61,489 nt of DNA from positions 1-61,489 of IMG/VR virus record IMGVR_UViG_3300027687_000008. One strand, given 5' to 3'. The DNA comes from a virus. The position numbers were made by a program, and so were the translations under genes. The notes under the pieces are model-generated. The model was not told the DNA's origin and ran no database searches. It saw nothing but the letters and a program-made list of their open reading frames with translations. Below, in pieces: positions 18,481-26,734 of this stretch (position 1 is the first letter of the stretch; the number at the start of each line of letters is the position of its first letter).

Positions 18481-19320
18481 ATGGCAACATACAGCAGTTA
18501 TAAGAAGATTACTTCGGAAGGAATACCAGATGGATCTATTACTAGATCTAAGCTGACTCCTGGAGCAGGCGCTTGTCGTAGAACACAATGGGTGTTTAAC
18601 GAGCGTGGTATGCAATGCCATATGTGTGCTAGAAATAGTGGCTGTTGTCAACAGGCAAATGGTAGATGTTGTTACTGGTGTGCACCAGACAATGTTTATA
18701 AAGTAACATTTGAAATCTGGGGCGGTGGCGGCGGTGGTCCAGGACACACATGTTGTAACTGTTGTTCTTTTGCTATTGGCGGAGCAGGTGGTAACTATGC
18801 AATACAAACGGTAGATACTCAACCAGGATGTCAATATAGTGTTTGTGCAGGCGGAAGTTGGCCATGTGGTAAGTCACATACTTGTTCAGCGGGCATGGGT
18901 TGTAAATCCTATGTTAACGGAGCCAATCTAAGTAACTTTTGTGTTACTGGTGCATGTGGCGGTTGGATGTGTAATGGAGACGCATGGGGTCAAAGACATG
19001 CTGTATCAAACTGTGCTAACTGTTTAATTTGTGGAATATTTGGTGCTGACTTCGGAATGATGGGCGGCATGGGTATGAAAGCAGGTACAACAACTTGTAG
19101 ATGTCACGGACAAACAGGTTGGTCAGGAGCGGCCGCAGGTATGGGAGTATACGCAGGTACAACTACTAATGAAGCATGGTGTGCTTGTGGATGTCATATT
19201 GTTTGGCCATCAGGTGGCGGAGTTCCTGGAACATCTAGTTACTGTGGTAACTGGGCAAAATGTTGTTCAGGCGGATCAGGTCAAGGCGGATCTGGCATAG
19301 TAAAGATAACGTTTGTATAA
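18481..19320 (+). CDS. Cysteine-rich glycine-rich virion-type protein (copy 1)
   Basis: 279 residues with 31 cysteines (11%), many as CC, CxC or CxxC pairs, in a Gly-rich background. The N-terminal ~30 residues (ATYSSYKKIT...ITRSKL) resemble fibre attachment segments; then GMQCHMCARNSGCC, RCCYWC, HTCCNCC, a GGGGGG run, CKSYVNG, CGIFGADFGMMG, and the end GGSGQGGSGIVKITFV. No signal peptide. Cytoplasmic phage proteins rarely carry so many Cys, so they may bind metal during folding or form disulphides after release. Likely a fibre-tip or adhesin subunit, inferred from position among fibre genes. First of three tandem paralogs. Confidence 0.6.
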   Translation: MATYSSYKKITSEGIPDGSITRSKLTPGAGACRRTQWVFNERGMQCHMCARNSGCCQQANGRCCYWCAPDNVYKVTFEIWGGGGGGPGHTCCNCCSFAIGGAGGNYAIQTVDTQPGCQYSVCAGGSWPCGKSHTCSAGMGCKSYVNGANLSNFCVTGACGGWMCNGDAWGQRHAVSNCANCLICGIFGADFGMMGGMGMKAGTTTCRCHGQTGWSGAAAGMGVYAGTTTNEAWCACGCHIVWPSGGGVPGTSSYCGNWAKCCSGGSGQGGSGIVKITFV

Positions 19321-19332
19321 GGAAAGAAAATA

Positions 19333-20169
19333 ATGGCAACATACGCAAGTTATAAAACATTAACAGCAGACAACTTCCAAGACAATAGTATTACAGCGGC
19401 TAAACTAGGTGCAGGCGCAGGTAACAAATATTGTGTACAATGGGTTTACAATGAACGTGGCATGTATTGTCAAGCATGTTCAGATGCTGGCGACTGTTGC
19501 GAACAAGCAAATGGTAAGTGTTGTTACTGGACAGTTCCAGCTAACACTTCAAAAGTAGTATTCGAAATTTGGTCAGGTGGAGGCGCAGGTGCAGGTGGTA
19601 CTTGTTGTAGTAACTGTCAGTCTTCAGCAGGTGGATCAGGCGGTAACTACGCAGTAAAAACTATTAGTACGTGTCCAGGTTGTACATATTCAGTATGTGC
19701 AGGAGGATCATGGCCTTGCAGTAAATCACATACTTGTGTAGCAGGTATGGGTTGTAAGAGTTATGTAAACGGACACAATTTAAGTAATTTTTGTACAGTA
19801 GGTGGATGTCCAGGTTGGATGTGTAACGGTGGTGCATGGGGACCAAACCACACACAAACATGTGCAAACTGTTTAATTTGCGGAATTTTTGGAGCAGACT
19901 TTGGAATCATGGGATCAACCGGAGTAACAGGCGGACACGGTGGATGTCAATGTAAATCAGCAGACTGGGGAATGTCAGGATCAGCACCTTTTGTAGGTAA
20001 ACATAGTGCAGGTGCAAACGCAGAAGCGTGGTGTAACTGTGCATGTTATGTTAACTGGCCAGCAGGCGGCGGACAAACAGGACAGAGTTCATATTGTGGT
20101 AACTGGGCAAAATGTTGTTCAGGTGGTAATATGGGCGGATCAGGCATGGTAAGAATAACATTCGCATAG
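19333..20169 (+). CDS. Cysteine-rich glycine-rich virion-type protein (copy 2)
   Basis: 278 residues, 30 cysteines. Same order of motifs as copy 1: GMYCQACSDAGDCC, KCCYW, GTCCSNC, CPGCTYSVC, CKSYVNG, CANCLICGIFGADFG, YCGNWAKCC, and GGSGMVRITFA at the end. It differs by losing a Cys in the CCYWT position, gaining one at CPGC, and by a shorter GGAGAG run. Ribosome-binding site is GGAAAG. Together with its neighbours it may form a heterotrimeric tip or alternative receptor-binding subunits. Function inferred; family unknown to me. Confidence 0.6.
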   Translation: MATYASYKTLTADNFQDNSITAAKLGAGAGNKYCVQWVYNERGMYCQACSDAGDCCEQANGKCCYWTVPANTSKVVFEIWSGGGAGAGGTCCSNCQSSAGGSGGNYAVKTISTCPGCTYSVCAGGSWPCSKSHTCVAGMGCKSYVNGHNLSNFCTVGGCPGWMCNGGAWGPNHTQTCANCLICGIFGADFGIMGSTGVTGGHGGCQCKSADWGMSGSAPFVGKHSAGANAEAWCNCACYVNWPAGGGQTGQSSYCGNWAKCCSGGNMGGSGMVRITFA

Positions 20170-20181
20170 TAAGGATAAGAA

Positions 20182-21021
20182 ATGGCAACATACGCAAGTT
20201 ATAAAAAAGTAGCAAATGACAGCATAACAGACGCATCGATTACCTCAGCAGATATTGCTCATGGTAATGGTAACAACATGGGTGTGCAATGGATCTACAA
20301 CGAACGTGGCATGCAATGTCATCAGTGTGCTAGACAATCAGGTTGTTGTCAGCAAGCAAACGGTAGATGTTGTTACTGGTGTGTACCAGATGGTGCAAGT
20401 ACAGTAACATTTGAAGTTTGGTCAGGCGGAGGCGGTGGCCCAGGCCACACTTGTTGTAACTGTTGTTCATTTTCAATTGGTGGCGCAGGTGGCAATTACG
20501 GGTCTAAGACTGTTGCTACAGCTCCAGGATGTCAGTACAGTGTATGTGCTGGTGGCGCTTGGCCATGTGGTAAGTCACACACTTGTGGTGCAAGCATGGG
20601 TTGTAAAAGTTATGTAAACGGATATAACTTATCGAATTTTTGTACAGTAGGCGGCTGTGGTGGTTGGATGTGTAATGGAGACGCATGGGGTCCAAGACAC
20701 ACTCACTTTGGTTGTGAAAACTGTAATATATGCGGAATTTTTGGAGCAGATTTTGGAATGATGGGATCTACAGGATGGGAGCCAGGACATGGTTACTGTC
20801 ACTGTGTATATCAGTATTCAGGATCAGGACAACCTCCATTAATTGGAAAAATGACAGTATCAGTAACTAACGAAGCATGGTGTAACTGCGGTTGCCACAT
20901 TGAGTGGCCAGCAGGTGGCGGAATGCCAGGCGTTAGTTCATATTGTAATAACTGGGCTAAGTGCTGTGCAGGCGGATCTGGACAAGGCGGCTCAGGCGTT
21001 GTTCGAATAACATTCATGTAA
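20182..21021 (+). CDS. Cysteine-rich glycine-rich virion-type protein (copy 3)
   Basis: 279 residues, 30 cysteines, in register with copies 1 and 2 (GMQCHQCARQSGCC, RCCYWC, HTCCNCC, CQYSVC, CKSYVNG, CGIFGADFGMMG, CNNWAKCC). The Cys just before the QW motif present in copies 1 and 2 is replaced here. Regions of copy-to-copy change are the N-terminal 35 residues and residues ~215-240, which would be the place for binding specificity. It is followed by a late promoter box and the chaperone-like gene, which fits a fibre-tip protein with a dedicated assembly factor. Confidence 0.6.
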   Translation: MATYASYKKVANDSITDASITSADIAHGNGNNMGVQWIYNERGMQCHQCARQSGCCQQANGRCCYWCVPDGASTVTFEVWSGGGGGPGHTCCNCCSFSIGGAGGNYGSKTVATAPGCQYSVCAGGAWPCGKSHTCGASMGCKSYVNGYNLSNFCTVGGCGGWMCNGDAWGPRHTHFGCENCNICGIFGADFGMMGSTGWEPGHGYCHCVYQYSGSGQPPLIGKMTVSVTNEAWCNCGCHIEWPAGGGMPGVSSYCNNWAKCCAGGSGQGGSGVVRITFM

Positions 21022-21023
21022 AT

Positions 21024-21031
21024 GATAAATA
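21024..21031 (+). promoter_or_regulatory. T4-type late promoter box GATAAATA
   Basis: Three nt after the stop of the third Cys-rich gene and 19 nt before the ATG at 21051, with TAGGAG between. Confidence 0.7.
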
Positions 21032-21050
21032 GTTTTAGGAGCTGAATAAC

Positions 21051-21839
21051 ATGAGAAAAATTGAAAAAACATTTACTTACCCAGTTTGGGACGAGTGGAG
21101 AATGAATAGCTTTACGCAAGGAAAAACTGGTACCTTTACTTATAAAGGTCCTGAATTCTTAACGTTTGAAGTGCAAAACGACCCAGCAAGTGTAGACTAC
21201 GGTAAAGAATCTGGTTGGTGTTTATGGACAAAAGCAGATTTAGAACGTCCACATGGTCTAGACATTATGAGAGTAACAGTTGATTGTAAAGAAAATCCTT
21301 TACTATGCGAAATTGGTAATGACGATGGTAAAGACGAACAAGTATTAATGAGACGCCAACGAGAGTGGAAAATTCTTTGGGACGCACCAGATGGATACAT
21401 GGACGTTGAATACACAGATGAATTAGAACCAAGAGATGTTTACGACGAATGGAATATTACTTACAACTTTGACACACAAGAGTTTGTATTAGGAGTTCAT
21501 GATTGGGAAGCAACAGGCACAAATAAAGCCTTAACTTGGCAAGACCTTAGAGATGTAAGAGATGCAGACTTACACGATACAGATGCTAAAGTTGGACAGA
21601 GTGATGCTCCAGAATCTATCCAGGATGGATGGAAAAACTTTAGACAGCAGTTAAGAGATCTACCGTCAGTAATGGAAGCAAGAGGATACGAGCCATGGCA
21701 AGCAGTTATGATGTGGCCAGTACAACCTAAAGATATGCGTGATCCAGATACTTCAAGTGATCCAGAAGATCCGTACAGAGATGGTGCATTTGCTATTGAC
21801 GTAGGAATTGCCGCTCAAAAGGTTGCAGGTAAAAAATAG
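21051..21839 (+). CDS. Tail-fibre assembly chaperone-like protein
   Basis: 262 residues, acidic, rich in Trp and Asp. Residues ~165-205 (LTWQDLRDVRDADLHDTDA ... GWKNFRQQLRDLP) fit the phage tail assembly chaperone pattern in which R..RD..L..tD is followed by W..yRq.LRdlP (Pfam Phage_tail_APC type). The N-terminal ~150 residues (YPVWDEWRMNSFTQG, WCLWTKADLERP) are a separate domain I do not recognise. Single gene under its own late box, directly after the Cys-rich genes and before a terminator, so it probably helps fold or attach those fibres. Family assignment is from pattern only. Confidence 0.55.
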   Translation: MRKIEKTFTYPVWDEWRMNSFTQGKTGTFTYKGPEFLTFEVQNDPASVDYGKESGWCLWTKADLERPHGLDIMRVTVDCKENPLLCEIGNDDGKDEQVLMRRQREWKILWDAPDGYMDVEYTDELEPRDVYDEWNITYNFDTQEFVLGVHDWEATGTNKALTWQDLRDVRDADLHDTDAKVGQSDAPESIQDGWKNFRQQLRDLPSVMEARGYEPWQAVMMWPVQPKDMRDPDTSSDPEDPYRDGAFAIDVGIAAQKVAGKK

Positions 21840-21864
21840 ATTTAGCATTATAAATTAATAAATT

Positions 21865-21887
21865 AAGGGCCACTAGGCCCTTTTTTT
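21865..21887 (+). terminator. Rho-independent terminator
   Basis: Stem AAGGGCC/GGCCCTT with loop ACTA, followed by a run of seven T. It closes the fibre region and separates it from the tailoring island. Confidence 0.85.
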
Positions 21888-21924
21888 ATGACTACCAGAT
21901 CAGCCTCCTGTAAACTGTCCTACC

Positions 21925-21932
21925 AATAAATA
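21925..21932 (+). promoter_or_regulatory. T4-type late promoter box AATAAATA
   Basis: Between the terminator and the TTG start at 21956; AGGAGA follows. It is the only clear promoter for the ten-gene island to 30930. Confidence 0.6.
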
Positions 21933-21955
21933 TTTGTACTATACAGGAGAAAACA

Positions 21956-23017
21956 TTGGAACGCAAAAAAGCATATTTTATCAACGGTGGAGCAGGCAGA
22001 GTTGTCGCAAGTATTCCAGCGTTTGAGAAACTCTACAAAACAGATCAAGACTTTATTATTGTTTGTGAAGGAGGAATGGACTTTTATAAAGGTCATCCGC
22101 AACTACATGAACTAGCATACGACAACTGGCATAAAAACTTGTTTAAAGATTATATTAAAGACAGAGATTGTTATTCACCAGAACCATACAGAGTTTGGGA
22201 ATACTATAATCAAAAGTGTAGTTTAGCACAAGCATTTGATATTGCAATTAATAACGAAGGCGTTAGAGATTTACCTGACCCAACAATACATATGAACAAG
22301 CATGAACTTGTACAAGGTTATAAAGTTGTTGAAGAAATTAAAGCAGTAACAGGTAAAGACAAAGTAGTAGTGTTTCAACCATTTGGTCGTACAGCCGAAA
22401 ACATGGGCGACTTTGTAATTGACGGTACAAGCAGAAGCTTTCATCTAAATGATGTTATACGTATTTGTAAAGATTTACGTGATGACTATGCTGTAATTAT
22501 AATGAGCGAATTTCCTGTAATTATTGAAGAAAATACTAAAGTTCCAGTAGCAGTTCCGCAGATTCCAGATGTAAGAGTATGGTCAAGTGTAATTCAAATT
22601 GCTGATCATTTTATTGGATGTGATAGTTTAGGACAACATATGGCAAAAGCATTAGGGACAACATGTACTAGTGTTATTGGAAGTACATATCCAATTAATA
22701 TTTCTTATCCTAATTCTCCTGACTTTGATATTATTGATCTAGGAGAAGGTAGACGTAAGTTTAGTCCTATTAGACTTACGATGGAAGATTCAATTGAAAG
22801 ATTTAATGACGAAGTTATGGAGTTAGATGATGAAAGTTTTAAGAAAATTATTACAAGTACTCGCAAGCGTTTGGGTAAGCCAAGAAGCTACACCGGAAAC
22901 CACGTTCCACAAGAACAGCAAGGGGAAGTCTGCCCGACTCATGGAGTAGTACATGCAGATGGTGCATCACATGGTAATAAACAACAAGCAAAAATATTAG
23001 GTCATACAGGTCAGTAA
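21956..23017 (+). CDS. GT9-like glycosyltransferase (heptosyltransferase-like)
   Basis: 353 residues with a TTG start (TTGGAACGC), chosen because AGGAGA lies 6 nt upstream and the protein opens with the expected beta strand KKAYFINGGAGRVVASIPAF. The N-terminal Rossmann half and the later VVVFQPFGRTAEN and FIGCDSLGQHMAKALG...SVIGSTYP patterns match the GT9 family (ADP-heptose:LPS heptosyltransferases), where DSg..H..aAl..p contacts the sugar nucleotide. The C-terminal ~45 residues (CPTHGVVHADGASHG) are an odd Cys/His tail. First gene of the island; with HldE, GmhB and HldD nearby, ADP-heptose is a likely donor, but the acceptor is unknown. Confidence 0.6.
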   Translation: MERKKAYFINGGAGRVVASIPAFEKLYKTDQDFIIVCEGGMDFYKGHPQLHELAYDNWHKNLFKDYIKDRDCYSPEPYRVWEYYNQKCSLAQAFDIAINNEGVRDLPDPTIHMNKHELVQGYKVVEEIKAVTGKDKVVVFQPFGRTAENMGDFVIDGTSRSFHLNDVIRICKDLRDDYAVIIMSEFPVIIEENTKVPVAVPQIPDVRVWSSVIQIADHFIGCDSLGQHMAKALGTTCTSVIGSTYPINISYPNSPDFDIIDLGEGRRKFSPIRLTMEDSIERFNDEVMELDDESFKKIITSTRKRLGKPRSYTGNHVPQEQQGEVCPTHGVVHADGASHGNKQQAKILGHTGQ

Positions 23018-23018
23018 A

Positions 23019-23621
23019 ATGAGTGGTCCTAACTTTCCTTCACCTGATAGTTTTTTAAGTGGTATTACCACTATGGTAGAGCCTGATGTACAGAAGCTAC
23101 AAGCACTTGATACATGGGTTGTAGATGACTTGTACTATCCTGGGTACAAAAAGTTCCTAAAGCTGTTTAACGAATCTAGTGAAAGACATGTTGATTATGG
23201 CAATGGAACATTGTATTACAAACGAGATATGAAATATCCTACAGATATTGATCCTATAAAAGAATACTTGTCCTTTATTAAGTTTCAATTACAAAATTTG
23301 CCTATTAGAATAAAAGACTTTCAAAAAGCATGGGGTGTAAAATATCCTCCAGGTGCATATAGCGGATTACACTGTCATCAACCAGGTAGACAACTTACTA
23401 GTGTATTATTTTTAGACACTCCAAAACCAAGTGTAGCATATCCGTTGGCAGGATGTTTAACTACACTTCAACCAGCAGACAGTGAAATTACTTACTTAAC
23501 GCATAATCCTATTGAAGGCAAAATGGTAATTATGGATGGTAAAGTATTTCATGGTTCTTACCCTGCATTAGAAGATAGACATGTATTTGTTGTAGACTTT
23601 GAATATGAAAGTGTAATATAA
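23019..23621 (+). CDS. 2OG-Fe(II) oxygenase-like protein (copy 1)
   Basis: 200 residues, one base after the previous stop. The metal-site pattern of 2-oxoglutarate/Fe(II) oxygenases can be placed: H118 and H120 (SGLHCHQPGRQ), distal H178 (KVFHGSYP) and R187 before the strand VFVVDF, which would bind 2-oxoglutarate. The usual HxD/E is HxH here, so either the third ligand differs or activity is altered. It is a tandem paralog of the next gene. Probable role is hydroxylation of a protein, sugar or small molecule; the substrate is unknown. The gene is coupled to the next one by TAATG. Confidence 0.55.
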   Translation: MSGPNFPSPDSFLSGITTMVEPDVQKLQALDTWVVDDLYYPGYKKFLKLFNESSERHVDYGNGTLYYKRDMKYPTDIDPIKEYLSFIKFQLQNLPIRIKDFQKAWGVKYPPGAYSGLHCHQPGRQLTSVLFLDTPKPSVAYPLAGCLTTLQPADSEITYLTHNPIEGKMVIMDGKVFHGSYPALEDRHVFVVDFEYESVI

Positions 23622-24226
23622 TGGATATAGAAACTTTAGATACTGCATATCAAGGCGATAAAGACTTTTTTTGGTTATGTTATAATGGCCGAATACCTGA
23701 TTATTGGATTAGTAAAGACAAGTATGCAGACTATAATAAATTTTTAGACCTATTTGATAATCCACCAAAGTCGCATGTAGATTACGGTGGTGCAATTATA
23801 CAATATAACGATGATGACTTTTCATATCCGTATAATGTAGACCAACAAGGTATATACTTAGAATGGATTAAAACATCTATAGAAAAGTTTCAATTTAAAA
23901 ACGTAAAATTTAAGAAGTGTTGGTGGCTAACATATCCTGAGAATGCATTTTCGGGATTACACACACATGAAGATAGAGGCCAACGTATAATGACTTGTGT
24001 TATGTTTTTAAACACAATATCAGTGAGTACATTAACACCGTTAAATGGCAAATTAAAAGCAATTACTATGAATCCTGTAACAGGTGAACTAGTTAGTGAT
24101 ATGATAAAATGCATAGCAGGCGATGTAGTAGTAATGGATGGTAAAGTTTATCACGGAGTATACCCTACATTAGAAGAAAGAAAAGTATTTGTAGTTGATT
24201 TTACTTATGATGTAGAACTTAACTAA
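23621..24226 (+). CDS. 2OG-Fe(II) oxygenase-like protein (copy 2)
   Basis: 201 residues, starts in the stop of copy 1 (TAATG). Same plan: H114-T-H116-E-D118 (SGLHTHEDRGQ), distal H178 (KVYHGVYP) and R187 before VFVVDF. Shared HVDYG and DGKV.HG.YP.LE.R.VFVVDF motifs prove common ancestry with the previous gene. As there, the first pair is HxH rather than HxD. The 79-nt gap after this gene (24227-24305) is AT-rich and holds the ribosome-binding site AAAGGA of the carbamoyltransferase but no convincing promoter. Confidence 0.55.
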   Translation: MDIETLDTAYQGDKDFFWLCYNGRIPDYWISKDKYADYNKFLDLFDNPPKSHVDYGGAIIQYNDDDFSYPYNVDQQGIYLEWIKTSIEKFQFKNVKFKKCWWLTYPENAFSGLHTHEDRGQRIMTCVMFLNTISVSTLTPLNGKLKAITMNPVTGELVSDMIKCIAGDVVVMDGKVYHGVYPTLEERKVFVVDFTYDVELN

Positions 24227-24305
24227 TGTTAAAGTTCACATCTTATCAGCAATCAGTGGGATTGCAACTACATACAGTATATAAAGAAATATAAAAGGAA
24301 AACAT

Positions 24306-26135
24306 ATGACACAGTGGATTGGAGCGATTACAAGAGGACACAACGGCGGCGCCGTATTATTAAAAGATGGCGAAATTGTATTTTCAATTGAAGAAGAACG
24401 TTTAACTCGTAAAAAATACGATGGTGGACCTCTTGCCGCAATGATTAAATTCCTTGAGTACACAGACAAATTAGACTATCTTGTAGTAGCACACACACAA
24501 CCGTTAGCAGAGTCAAGCAGAATTGACTTTAGTGGCGGCGATATGTATACTGGGTTAGCAAGAAAGTTAGGATTAATTGATAGACATGACAATGCTTATA
24601 CAGCAGACGGTCAACATAACCATAGACAAGTTATTGATTTAAGCCACATACACCATAAACTACATGCGGCATGTGCATTTTATCGTTCAGGGTTTGAATC
24701 AGCAGTAAGTGTTATTGTTGACGGAGCAGGAACATTTATTCCTATGAACATTAATATGGGTGTGTTTAATGAAGAATATATGTCATGGGAATGTGAAAGT
24801 ATTTTTAATTGTGCATATCCTGATAACTTTAAAACTTTATATAAGCACCAAGGCGGGAATGGACCGTTTCCAGGAACACGTATTCCGTATATTCCATCAG
24901 ATCGCGAAGGCGAAGAAGGATTCCATGAACTTATATTAGATGATAGTGCAGGTATTGTTAAAGCATACGAAGCAGTAACACAATATTGTGGATTTCAACC
25001 TATTGAAGCTGGTAAAACAATGGGGCTTGCTCCGTATGGTAAGAAAAACTTAAATATTCCTCCAATTTATTCAGACGCTAATGGTAGTAAATGGCGTACA
25101 AGTGATAGAAATGTTATTATTCCAACATATCCAAATGCGGCATTAGTTAATGAAGCAAAATATGAATACTTAGAAACATCACAAGACATAGTTGACAGTA
25201 ATACTGACCTAACTACACAAGAAAACCGTAGAGACTTAGCATATGCAGTACAAGAAGGATCACAACAAGAAGTTTTAAACCTTATCTTTAAAGCAGTTGA
25301 AATGTCAGGTAATAAAAATGTAGTACTAAGTGGCGGCTATGCACTTAACTGTGTTGCAAACTATTGGTATCTTGATAAACTAAACAAAGAAAATATTAAG
25401 TTATATGTTGAACCTGTTAGTAATGATGCAGGTACTGCAATGGGTGCGGCTATGTTAGTGTACCATCAAACTACAAAAGACAAAACTGTACGACACTATG
25501 CAGAAACAATTTATGAAGGATTTGAGTATACATACACCGATGCCCAAATTGAAGAAACTGCAAACAAATATGGTGCTTCTATTGTTGATTCTGACAACGA
25601 AAAAGTTGTAGAACTTATTAGAAACAAAAACATTGTAACATTATTCCAAGGTAAGAGTGAAAACGGCCCTCGTGCATTAGGTAATAGAAGTATATTGTTT
25701 GATCCAACATTTGAAGATGGCAAAGATTACGTAAACAACGTAAAACGTAGAGAATACTTTAGACCTTTTGCAGGAAGTATCATGTTAGAACATGCACATG
25801 AATGGTTTGATATGCGTGGGTTAGAACAAACTCCGCATATGATGTATGCAATGGATTGTCAAGAAGGTATTGCAGAAAAGATTCCAAGCATTATTCACGT
25901 TGATGGTACTTGTAGAATTCAAACTGTAACTAAAGAACAGAACAAACACTACTATGAACTTATTGAAGAGTTTTATAAAAAAACTGGCATTCCAATTATT
26001 TTTAATACTAGTTTTAACTTAGGCGGCGAACCACTTGTTGAAACTTTGGATGATGCTGTACGTACACTATATCTCAGTGAAATGGAATATTGTTACTTAC
26101 CTGAGTACGGCAAACTAATTGAAATGAAAAACTAA
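24306..26135 (+). CDS. Carbamoyltransferase, NodU/CmcH family
   Basis: 609 residues, near the usual family length. It transfers a carbamoyl group from carbamoyl phosphate through carbamoyl-adenylate to a hydroxyl on a sugar or other metabolite. Visible signatures: IEEERLTRKK near the N-terminus; H114-I-H116-H117...H120-A-A (the HH..HA metal-binding motif of the Kae1-like domain); VDGAGT; ETMGLAPYG-type GKTMGLAPYG; LSGGYALNCVAN; VSNDAGTAMGAA; GKSENGPRALGNRSIL; and the C-terminal IFNTSFNLGGEPLV. All key motifs look intact. It shares one base with the next gene. The acceptor may be a glycan made with the neighbouring transferase; this is inference. Confidence 0.92.
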   Translation: MTQWIGAITRGHNGGAVLLKDGEIVFSIEEERLTRKKYDGGPLAAMIKFLEYTDKLDYLVVAHTQPLAESSRIDFSGGDMYTGLARKLGLIDRHDNAYTADGQHNHRQVIDLSHIHHKLHAACAFYRSGFESAVSVIVDGAGTFIPMNINMGVFNEEYMSWECESIFNCAYPDNFKTLYKHQGGNGPFPGTRIPYIPSDREGEEGFHELILDDSAGIVKAYEAVTQYCGFQPIEAGKTMGLAPYGKKNLNIPPIYSDANGSKWRTSDRNVIIPTYPNAALVNEAKYEYLETSQDIVDSNTDLTTQENRRDLAYAVQEGSQQEVLNLIFKAVEMSGNKNVVLSGGYALNCVANYWYLDKLNKENIKLYVEPVSNDAGTAMGAAMLVYHQTTKDKTVRHYAETIYEGFEYTYTDAQIEETANKYGASIVDSDNEKVVELIRNKNIVTLFQGKSENGPRALGNRSILFDPTFEDGKDYVNNVKRREYFRPFAGSIMLEHAHEWFDMRGLEQTPHMMYAMDCQEGIAEKIPSIIHVDGTCRIQTVTKEQNKHYYELIEEFYKKTGIPIIFNTSFNLGGEPLVETLDDAVRTLYLSEMEYCYLPEYGKLIEMKN

Positions 26136-26734
26136 TGCTAGTAAACTTATATTCAATTCCAGTATATAAGATTAAATTACCGGAGCATGAGCAAGTACAA
26201 CAAGACTTTGCTGACATACTTGATAAAGAAGAGTATTTTAGTAGAGTCCCTTCTTGGTATAGTCCTGTAGACACTACTTATGGTAACCCTGAGGCTTCAA
26301 ACTTACCATTTAAAACTTTTATTAGATCAGCAATTACAGGGTTAAACGAATATCTTGAAAATTTTAATATAGACTTAACATTAGACTATAGGATTGAGTG
26401 TTGGCTTAACAAATACAAACCTGGGTCTTACCAAGAAGTACATAATCATGTAGGCGTAGCACAGATTAGTTGTGCATATATGATGCATACTCCTAAAGAC
26501 AGTGGTAACTTTGTATTCTACAACAAAGCATATGATTTTTTACATCAGTCAGGTCTTCCATCATTAACTACACAACCATTCAGATACAATAACAGAGTAA
26601 CACCTCCTTTAGAAGAAGGTGATATTGTATTTTTTCCTAGTAACTTAGAGCATTACGTATCTAATAATACTAGCGACCAATTAAGGTCAACAATTAGTGC
26701 AAATTTTGTGCTATCGGAGAAACAAGATGATTAA
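26135..26734 (+). CDS. 2OG-Fe(II) oxygenase-like protein, TIGR02466-like
   Basis: 199 residues. N-terminus NLYSIPVYKIKLP and the layout (YKPGSYQEVHNHVG, then GDIVFFPSNLEHYV, then RSTISANF) fit the TIGR02466-type putative 2-oxoglutarate/Fe(II) oxygenases common in marine phages. Candidate ligands are H103 or H105, distal H173 and R184. The gene starts in the stop of the carbamoyltransferase (TAATG) and overlaps the next gene by 8 nt, so it is translationally coupled on both sides. Substrate unknown. Confidence 0.65.
   Translation: MLVNLYSIPVYKIKLPEHEQVQQDFADILDKEEYFSRVPSWYSPVDTTYGNPEASNLPFKTFIRSAITGLNEYLENFNIDLTLDYRIECWLNKYKPGSYQEVHNHVGVAQISCAYMMHTPKDSGNFVFYNKAYDFLHQSGLPSLTTQPFRYNNRVTPPLEEGDIVFFPSNLEHYVSNNTSDQLRSTISANFVLSEKQDD

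Larger units (their letters stand above)
18481..21021 (+). repeat. Tandem triplication of Cys-rich genes
   Basis: Three consecutive genes of 279, 278 and 279 codons, separated by 12 nt each, align end to end with almost all Cys in register. Copies 1 and 3 are more alike than copy 2. They arose by gene duplication. Confidence 0.85.

Noticed and set aside
24227-24305. Possible promoter in the 79-nt gap before the carbamoyltransferase
   Set aside because: AT-rich with TATATAAAG, but no -35 box at suitable distance and no exact late box; left as a ribosome-binding region only.
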